From Devosia equisanguinis (GTDB lineage Bacteria > Pseudomonadota > Alphaproteobacteria > Rhizobiales > Hyphomicrobiaceae), in contig CAMDMH010000039.1 of NCBI GenBank assembly GCA_945901835.1, forward strand, positions 1-11,303: a DNA stretch of 11,303 nucleotides, given 5' to 3'. Below the pieces are notes generated by a model, which did no database searches, was not told where the DNA came from, and worked only from the letters and a program-made list of their open reading frames with translations. Positions 6,792 through 11,303 of this stretch are shown piece by piece; positions within the stretch are counted from its first letter, which is position 1; every line of letters begins with the position of its first letter. A program made the translations under genes and the position numbers.

Positions 6792-7808
6792 TCAATGGCC
6801 GCGCAACGGGTCGATAACCTCGTCCCTGATGTCGCGGACAATCTCGGGGCGGGGAGGAAACTTGAACAAGAACAATTCGACGCCGAGTTCGGCGTAGAGC
6901 GACAATTGTCTGCGCACAGCGTCCGGCGGGCCGATGCACCCCGCGCGCATCGCAGGCCCGATATAGCTCGTCATCATGCTGCGATCGCGATCGGAAGCAG
7001 CGGCGTGCAAGAGCTTCTCGGCCCGTGCGCGGGCATCATCTGCAGACGCCCCGAAGGCGATGTAGGGATTAAAGGCGAAACGCACTTTTCGGCCATAGCG
7101 GGCGGCCCGTGCATTCATATCCGCGATCGTCTCGCGAAGGCTAGCAGCGACCTCTTGCGGCGTGGTCGCGTTCTTATCGAAATCCGGGAACCACCAGTCC
7201 GCGATCCGCGCGACCATATCGAGACCGCGGCTACTTCTACTGGCGGTGAATATCTCGATATTCGCGGCTGGCTTGAGCAAAAGCTCGCATCCTTCGACGT
7301 CATAATAGCGGCCCCGATGCGAGAACGGTGTCTCACGCCAGATCCCGCGCATGACCTCGACGAACTCTTCGGCGCGGACGTATCGATCAACATTGTCTAG
7401 CAAGACGTCACCGCCGAACATGCGGGCCTCGGCTTCGTTCCAGCCCGTGACGAGATTGATCGCGCTACGTCCGGGGACGATGCGATCCAAGGATGCGGCC
7501 ATCTTCCCAATGAGCGTAGGCTGCCACAGCCCCGGATGAACCGCCGTCAGGGTCTTGACCCGCTTCGTCCATGAACTCACGGCCGATGCCAGGATCCAAG
7601 CCTCGAGATCGGGACCGCGGTGCCGTTCGGCAAACAGCACGATGTCGAAACCGGCAGCATCGGCGGCCAGCACAATGCTCTTGGAAAGCGTCATCTGAGG
7701 ATCGATCGAACCCTCGGGCAGCGGATCGAATGCGCCGACGATCGAACGGGCAATCTCTTCACTTCCAACGGTGACGTGTGGCACCGGCGCGTAGAGCCCG
7801 AATTGCAT
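6792..7808 (-). CDS. LLM-class (luciferase-like) flavin-dependent monooxygenase, LLM2
   Basis: This 338-aa luciferase-like TIM-barrel monooxygenase depends on reduced flavin. Shared signatures with LLM1 are MQFGLYAPVPH (1-11), RGPDLEAWILAS (64-75), AVHPGLWQPT (89-98), GKMAASLDRI (101-110), INLVTGW (117-123), GRYY (166-169) and TASRSSRG (188-195). The INLVTGW and HPG motifs are typical of the SsuD/SfnG/RutA branch, which desulfonates, demethylates or opens rings of small molecules. The start at 7808 is supported by GAGGA about six bases upstream. It is the first gene of the minus-strand set LLM2-SDR2-SBP2 and is divergent from the PuuE-type hydrolase at 8024. Compared with LLM1 it lacks the insertion before the AASRS motif, so the active-site mouth may differ. 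No flavin reductase partner is visible. Confidence 0.93.
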   Translation of the reverse strand: MQFGLYAPVPHVTVGSEEIARSIVGAFDPLPEGSIDPQMTLSKSIVLAADAAGFDIVLFAERHRGPDLEAWILASAVSSWTKRVKTLTAVHPGLWQPTLIGKMAASLDRIVPGRSAINLVTGWNEAEARMFGGDVLLDNVDRYVRAEEFVEVMRGIWRETPFSHRGRYYDVEGCELLLKPAANIEIFTASRSSRGLDMVARIADWWFPDFDKNATTPQEVAASLRETIADMNARAARYGRKVRFAFNPYIAFGASADDARARAEKLLHAAASDRDRSMMTSYIGPAMRAGCIGPPDAVRRQLSLYAELGVELFLFKFPPRPEIVRDIRDEVIDPLRGH

Positions 7809-7874
7809 GACGCATCCTCATCGAGTTAGCAACGCCAGTAAAGCCGAGGACGTCCGGCGTTACAAGCGAATGTT

Positions 7875-7891
7875 CAACCGGGTCATTGTTG
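7875..7891. promoter_or_regulatory. Candidate operator related to the one at 1763-1779
   Basis: CAACCGGGTCATTGTTG matches the sequence at 1763-1779 (CAACAACGGCATTGTTG) at 13 of 17 positions, and the flanking T and C also match. The outer CAAC/GTTG arms remain dyad-symmetric. Both copies lie in divergent promoter regions, which suggests one regulator for the whole locus. Confidence 0.4.
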
Positions 7892-8001
7892 CATTTTCGA
7901 GCTGCTTGCCCAGATTTGCACCAGTGCCCCGCAGCCTCGAGCCATCGACATGCGGTATTGGATCGCTATCATGCCGTCAGAGCCGCGCCGCGGGTTGGCC
8001 T

Positions 8002-8020
8002 TTTGAAATGGAGTTTCAAA
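8002..8020 (+). promoter_or_regulatory. Inverted repeat TTTGAAA-N5-TTTCAAA enclosing the Shine-Dalgarno sequence
   Basis: Two perfect 7-bp arms (8002-8008 and 8014-8020) flank TGGAG, so the GGAG ribosome-binding site at 8010-8013 lies in the 5-base loop, three bases before ATG 8024. In RNA this would form an AU-rich hairpin that shows the site in its loop. As DNA it could be an operator. The symmetry is plain; the function is inferred. Confidence 0.5.
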
Positions 8021-8023
8021 TCT

Positions 8024-8932
8024 ATGCTCAAGCTGCCCGGTCACGATCGCTACGACTACGTCCCGATCACCAAGCGAGCGAAGTACGATTGGCCGGATGG
8101 GAAGCGACTGGCTTTCTACATCGGGCTCAACATCGAGCACTTCGCGTTCATGGCGGGACGGGGGAATGATCCGTTTCAGGGCGGCGCTGCCATCCAGACC
8201 CAGCGCAACTTCGCTTGGCGGGACTATGGTGTGCGTGTCGCTGTGTGGAGCGTCTTCGACATGCTCGACCAGTTGGAGCTGCCGGCAACGATCCTCCTGA
8301 ACAGCCTCGTGTGCGAGCACTACCCCGACATCATCGAGCGCATCAAGGAACGTGGTGACGACGTGTGTTCACACGGGCGTACGAATGCCGAGACGCTTGC
8401 GGGTATGTGGGAGCACGACGAAGCCCGCGTAATCGCCGAAACAACAGAAACGATCGCGAAGCATATGGGCACGCGCTCGACGGGATGGATGGGGCCGAGT
8501 GCCGCCGAAACTCGCGTCACGCCCGATCTCATCGCCGAAGCAGGCTATACTCACAATCTCGGTTGGCCGGTCGACGATCAACCTATCTGGATGCGGACGC
8601 GTGCTGGTCCACTGCTGTCCGTGCCGTACCCCATGGAGCTCAACGACATGGGTACGAATGTCAATCGCGACCAGAGCGGCCGCGAGTTCGCAGACATGAT
8701 CGTCGACCAGTTCGACGAGATGATCGAGCAGGCGGAAAATCATCCGCTGGTGATGTCGGTCGCGTTGCATCCGTTCGTGTGCGGTCAACCGTTCCGGCTG
8801 CGGGCGCTTCGGCGTGCTCTAGAGCACTGCATGAAGCATCCACGACGCGATCGAGTTTGGTTCACGCGAGCCGTCGACATCGCGGAGCATTGTTTCCACT
8901 TGCCCAAGGGGGTCATTCCGGGATCCGCATGA
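8024..8932 (+). CDS. Polysaccharide deacetylase (NodB-fold) family protein, PuuE/allantoinase- or imidase-like
   Basis: This 302-aa predicted cytoplasmic hydrolase has no signal peptide. It has the N-terminal YDYVPI...YDWP lead-in (10-24) typical of PuuE-type members, then FYIGLNIEHF (31-40), where the usual NodB Asp pair is replaced by Asn/Glu. It also has VCSHGRTN (114-121) with His117, GWMGPSAAETRVTPDLIAEA (154-173), and a late ALHPF with His249. Such proteins hydrolyse cyclic amides or imides (allantoin, hydantoin-like or succinimide-like rings) rather than chitin. ATG 8024 is chosen because homologous sequence starts there and GGAG lies ten bases upstream; a start at 7886 would add 46 unrelated residues. 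It heads the plus-strand set with SBP3 and the DLH-type gene. A second family member starts at the left edge of the window. The exact substrate is unknown. Confidence 0.88.
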   Translation: MLKLPGHDRYDYVPITKRAKYDWPDGKRLAFYIGLNIEHFAFMAGRGNDPFQGGAAIQTQRNFAWRDYGVRVAVWSVFDMLDQLELPATILLNSLVCEHYPDIIERIKERGDDVCSHGRTNAETLAGMWEHDEARVIAETTETIAKHMGTRSTGWMGPSAAETRVTPDLIAEAGYTHNLGWPVDDQPIWMRTRAGPLLSVPYPMELNDMGTNVNRDQSGREFADMIVDQFDEMIEQAENHPLVMSVALHPFVCGQPFRLRALRRALEHCMKHPRRDRVWFTRAVDIAEHCFHLPKGVIPGSA

Positions 8933-8987
8933 AATGCGCGTCCACCGGGCGGCACCTCTCTCGTCATTCCGTTCGCTGCACTCAGCC

Positions 8988-8992
8988 AGGAG
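8988..8992 (+). promoter_or_regulatory. Ribosome-binding site deciding the SBP3 start
   Basis: AGGAG lies seven bases upstream of ATG 9000. It selects this start over the in-frame ATG at 8934, which overlaps the end of the preceding gene by context only and would bury the signal peptide. Confidence 0.75.
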
Positions 8993-8999
8993 TTGTTTC

Positions 9000-10022
9000 A
9001 TGCCCGCCCTGATTTCGAAGGCCAATCGCCGACCAAAGCGATCTTCGGCATACCTCGTAATGTTCTACGGGCTTCTCGCGATGACCGTGACTGGTCTCGC
9101 TCCCCCGTCTCAAGCAGCCGAGAAAGTTCTGTTCGGCATGACCAGCCGCACGGGCTTCAGCGCGGCGCACTACGTGGCGGAGGAAAAGAAGCTCTATGCG
9201 GCGGAGAACCTCGACGTGGAGACCTATGCCGTGGGCTCGGCCGCGGGTGTTCTGCAACAGGTCGCGGCCGGTTCGCTCAATATCGCGCAAGCCGCGACCG
9301 ATCAGATTCTCAGAGCGATGCTGCAAGGCGTTCCGCTGCGCATCGTCGGTGGTGCGGTCGCCATGCCGCCTTTCCGGATGGTCGCCTCCAAAGGGACGAA
9401 GAGCTGGAGCGAACTCAAGGGCAAGACGATCACCGTCGGGGGAAAATCCGATGTCACGCTGTATTTCCTGCGCGTGATGGCACGGAAGAACGGTCTTGCC
9501 GATGGTGACTACGATCTGATCTACGGCGGGGGCACGCCGAACCGCTTCGCGCAGCTTGCATCCGGCGCCGTCGCCGGGGCAATCCTGACCAATCCGCAAG
9601 ACTTCATCGCATTGCAGCAGGGCTACGCCGATCTGGGAAGCGTGTCGCACTATGTGCCGGCGTGGGCACAGAACAACTTGATCGTAGATTCCCGGTGGTC
9701 GACCAAGAACGCCGAGACCATCACGGCCTTCCTGCGGGCTTGGGTGCGAGCCACGCGGTATTATTATGACCCGGCCAATCGGGCCGAAGTAATACAGATT
9801 CTAGCCAAGCACATGAAAGTGGCGCCCGAAGCCGCAACATCGACCTACGATCTCTTCATCAAGGAAGGCGTCATTTCGCCAGATGCGGAACTGCATCAAA
9901 AGGGCCTTGCGGCGAACCTAGATGCGTTGGTGACAATGGGTGAGATACCGACGATTCCGAACATAGATGGCTATATCGAACTGTCTTTCCTGAACGCTGC
10001 CGTTTCCACACTGAAGAAGTGA
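9000..10022 (+). CDS. ABC transporter periplasmic substrate-binding protein (SsuA/TauA/NMT1-like), SBP3
   Basis: This 340-aa secreted receptor has a long signal peptide: basic region to about residue 15 (KANRRPKR), hydrophobic core YLVMFYGLLAMTV, and probable cleavage after SQAA (about residue 40). The mature chain has the SsuA/NMT1 pattern: HYVAEEKKLYAAENLDVE, a Gly-rich VLQQVAAGSLNIAQAA segment, LKGKTITVGG, and a YDLIYGGGTPNRFAQLASG block. It is clearly more distant from SBP1 and SBP2 than those are from each other, so it probably binds a different ligand. The start is set by AGGAG at 8988-8992. It lies 67 bp after the PuuE-type hydrolase, and its TGA overlaps the GTG of the DLH-type gene by four bases. 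No permease of its own is in the window. Confidence 0.92.
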   Translation: MPALISKANRRPKRSSAYLVMFYGLLAMTVTGLAPPSQAAEKVLFGMTSRTGFSAAHYVAEEKKLYAAENLDVETYAVGSAAGVLQQVAAGSLNIAQAATDQILRAMLQGVPLRIVGGAVAMPPFRMVASKGTKSWSELKGKTITVGGKSDVTLYFLRVMARKNGLADGDYDLIYGGGTPNRFAQLASGAVAGAILTNPQDFIALQQGYADLGSVSHYVPAWAQNNLIVDSRWSTKNAETITAFLRAWVRATRYYYDPANRAEVIQILAKHMKVAPEAATSTYDLFIKEGVISPDAELHQKGLAANLDALVTMGEIPTIPNIDGYIELSFLNAAVSTLKK

Positions 10023-10834
10023 GTGTCGCCGTGGACCGTCTCCAGTCTTCCATGATGGCCTGCCCCGGGGGTATGCCGGCTTTCCTCGCCTTGCCCGACG
10101 GCGGGGATAAAAGGCCATGCGTAATCGTGATCCACGAGCGGTATGGACTGGTGCGTCACATCTGCGAAATTGCTGAACGATTTGCCCGAGAGGGCTTCGT
10201 TGCGATCGCGCCCGATCTGTTTTTCCGGCACCCGGACCCTGATGCTTTGCACCGAGGGGATTCCGGATATGAGATGACCGATCCGGAAGCGCTGACGGGA
10301 CTGACGGCAGCGGTCGCCGCACTGTCGACAGTTCAATGCGCAGATACCAATCGAGTCGCATCGATGGGCATCTGCCAGACCGGCCGGCACCCGCTCGTGC
10401 TTGCAGCCAGCCGGCCGATGTCGGCCGCCCTCGTGTGGTACGGCTCGGCGCAACCACGCGAATGGGCCGTCAATTCGAAGTATCCGCGCGCGCTGGACGA
10501 CGTGATTGCTGCCGTCGACTGTCCCGTTTTCGGCGTATTCGGCGAGACCGACCATTTGATCTCGATCGACGACGTGCGGAAGTTCCGAGACTGTCTCGAG
10601 AGGCACGGCAAATCATTCGACATCAACGTCTATCCGCAGGCACCGCATGGATTTCTCAATGACACGATGCCCGGTCGCTATCGCCCTTCCGAAGCGAATG
10701 CAGCCTGGACCCATCAAATCGAGTTCCTGAAGGTGGCATTCGATCTCGATCGAGACCGGTCGCGACACTTTCAACGGTTCGCTGCCGATATCGGCAGCGC
10801 CTATGATTTCTCCAAACACGTCCGCTTTGAATAG
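10019..10834 (+). CDS. Dienelactone hydrolase (DLH) family protein
   Basis: This 271-aa alpha/beta hydrolase (from the GTG start) resembles bacterial carboxymethylenebutenolidase-type proteins. The DLH triad is readable: Cys119 in MGICQTG, Asp178 in FGETDHL, and His210 in APHGF. Glu40 in VIHERYGL matches the Glu that controls the nucleophile in dienelactone hydrolase. DLFFR (66-70) and the late SEANAAW segment are also typical. The nucleophile elbow is unusual: family members commonly read G-x-C-x-G-G, here G-I-C-Q-T-G. GTG 10019 overlaps the SBP3 stop by four bases, which implies translational coupling; GTG at 10025 or 10031 and ATG 10052 are possible alternatives, and the ribosome-binding site is weak. 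It may hydrolyse a lactone or ester intermediate, but many family members have unknown substrates. Confidence 0.88.
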   Translation: MSVAVDRLQSSMMACPGGMPAFLALPDGGDKRPCVIVIHERYGLVRHICEIAERFAREGFVAIAPDLFFRHPDPDALHRGDSGYEMTDPEALTGLTAAVAALSTVQCADTNRVASMGICQTGRHPLVLAASRPMSAALVWYGSAQPREWAVNSKYPRALDDVIAAVDCPVFGVFGETDHLISIDDVRKFRDCLERHGKSFDINVYPQAPHGFLNDTMPGRYRPSEANAAWTHQIEFLKVAFDLDRDRSRHFQRFAADIGSAYDFSKHVRFE

Positions 10835-11205
10835 CCTGTTTGCGTCGTCAGACGTCGCTAACCCGCTCTGCCAGTCCAATCTCCTGTCAATCCCGCGAGT
10901 GGCCGAAACATCCGCACTTCAAATGCTCGATGAAGGTCGAATTCTGGTTCGGCCACATGGCTTTATCTGTGGCCGTTGCCGAAGGTGAAACGGACCTTTC
11001 TTGGCGCGGCCGCTTGAGCATCTTGCCTCGACGCAGCGAGGTCGGCTTCCTCTGCAGCGCTTCAATTGCTCCCGCGCCGGACGCTTAGACTGCGCGTCCC
11101 TCTTGTCTAAAAACCGCGAAAAAGTGAAACTCATCTTGGCGAAACGCGGAGGGTGCGCCGTCGAGCCGGACCGTTCTGCCGGCGGCAATGTTCGAGAGAC
11201 CCGAA
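10835..11205. other. 371-bp stretch without a convincing gene
   Basis: This is the only long gap in the window. It has open frames of 60 to 113 codons on both strands, but none has a recognisable domain or a good ribosome-binding site, and they overlap one another. It holds the inverted repeat at 10950-10975 and an A-rich segment near 11108-11130. It should contain the end of the DLH transcript and the promoter for the receptor gene at 11206; I can place neither precisely. Confidence 0.55.
10950..10975. terminator. Inverted repeat CGGCCACA-N10-TGTGGCCG, possible terminator-like hairpin
   Basis: Perfect 8-bp GC-rich arms (10950-10957 and 10968-10975) surround a 10-base loop, 115 bp after the DLH-type stop. 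Stability and position fit transcription ending after the plus-strand set, but no T-tract follows, so it could also be a processing site, an operator or an mRNA-protecting structure. Confidence 0.35.
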
Positions 11206-11303
11206 ATGAGCACAGCATTCCGCATCGCGACACGTCTGTTCGGTCCGTTATTCGCGGCACTCGCCCTGCCAGCCGCCGCGCAGCCGGCCTATCCGGAACG
11301 AAC
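11206..11303 (+). CDS. Bug/TctC-type tripartite tricarboxylate transporter receptor, N-terminal fragment cut by the window edge
   Basis: Only 32 full codons are present. The peptide starts MSTAFRIATRLFGPLFAALA and ends with an Ala-rich cleavage site (PAAAQ) followed by PAYPER. A signal peptide ending in AAAQ and followed by YPER is the typical opening of Bug-family periplasmic receptors (YPERPIR...), which belong to the TctABC transporter class and bind carboxylates and related compounds. ATG 11206 has GAGAG seven bases upstream. An in-frame ATG at 11188 would add six residues (MFERPE) that fit a signal peptide less well. It shares the strand of the preceding genes but is 371 bp away, so it probably has its own promoter. 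The family call rests on a short fragment. Confidence 0.65.
   Translation, partial: MSTAFRIATRLFGPLFAALALPAAAQPAYPER

Larger units (their letters stand above)
7809..8023. promoter_or_regulatory. Divergent control region between LLM2 and the PuuE-type hydrolase
   Basis: These 215 bp hold the promoters of two divergent units. They contain the near-palindrome at 7875-7891 related to 1763-1779, and the inverted repeat at 8002-8020. An open frame extends the hydrolase back to 7886, but its sequence is not family-like. No clear -35/-10 pair was identified. Confidence 0.6.

Noticed and set aside
6516..7400. 294-codon plus-strand open frame across SDR2 and LLM2
   Set aside because: It is Arg/His-rich, antisense to two conserved enzymes and has no domain.
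2007..7808. Interpretation of the two SBP/SDR/LLM sets as one inverted-repeat duplication
   Set aside because: An inverted copy would give the map order SBP-SDR-LLM-LLM-SDR-SBP. The actual order is SBP-SDR-LLM-SBP-SDR-LLM with the second set on the other strand, and the SDRs are too dissimilar.
10840..11088. 82-codon plus-strand frame and the overlapping 113-codon minus-strand frame in the gap before the last gene
   Set aside because: Neither has a recognisable family, a good ribosome-binding site or support from context. A small gene cannot be ruled out, but I cannot support one.
11103..11136. Possible promoter TTGTCT followed by an A-rich stretch upstream of the receptor gene at 11206
   Set aside because: The -35-like hexamer has no acceptable -10 partner at the usual spacing, so I do not call it.
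1..11303. Mobile elements, CRISPR arrays, tRNA or rRNA genes, toxin-antitoxin or defence genes
   Set aside because: No transposase or integrase motif, no regularly spaced direct repeats and no tRNA-like or rRNA segments were seen on either strand.

Overview
The window is GC-rich (roughly 60%), tightly packed bacterial DNA made almost entirely of uptake and catabolic genes. Codon use, the abundance of SsuA/TauA-like periplasmic binding proteins and the start of a Bug/TctC-type receptor at the right edge suggest a metabolically versatile soil proteobacterium. Hyphomicrobiales/Bradyrhizobium-like is my first guess and Burkholderiales is possible. No taxonomic marker gene is present, so this is inference.

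Layout. (A) Minus strand, 1747 to 1: an ABC permease, its ATPase and the first 23 codons of a polysaccharide-deacetylase-family (PuuE-type) hydrolase that runs off the left edge. (B) Plus strand, 2007-4926: binding protein SBP1, short-chain dehydrogenase SDR1 and luciferase-like flavin monooxygenase LLM1. A and B diverge from a 259-bp control region. (C) Minus strand, 7808 to 4955: a second set with the same three families, LLM2, SDR2 and SBP2, convergent with B. (D) Plus strand, 8024-10834: a complete PuuE-type hydrolase, a third binding protein (SBP3) and a dienelactone-hydrolase-family protein. D diverges from C across 215 bp. About 370 bp without a convincing gene follow, and then the first codons of a Bug/TctC receptor (11206 onward). 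No regulator, mobile element, CRISPR array or RNA gene was found.

How the genes may work together. The binding proteins would capture one or more small organic compounds in the periplasm and pass them to the single SsuC/SsuB-like transporter. The two LLM enzymes could then open the compound with O2 and reduced flavin, as relatives do in alkanesulfonate, dimethyl sulfone or pyrimidine (RutA) breakdown. The dehydrogenases would oxidise or reduce alcohol/carbonyl intermediates. The PuuE-type hydrolases (relatives of allantoinase and cyclic imidase) and the DLH-type hydrolase would cut cyclic amide/imide or ester/lactone bonds. The substrate cannot be read from the sequence; an organosulfur or N-heterocyclic compound fits best. 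The combination of families matches no named pathway that I recognise.

Most noteworthy are the two SBP/SDR/LLM sets on opposite strands, related 17-bp near-palindromes in both divergent control regions, and a hairpin that holds the ribosome-binding site of the PuuE-type hydrolase in its loop.
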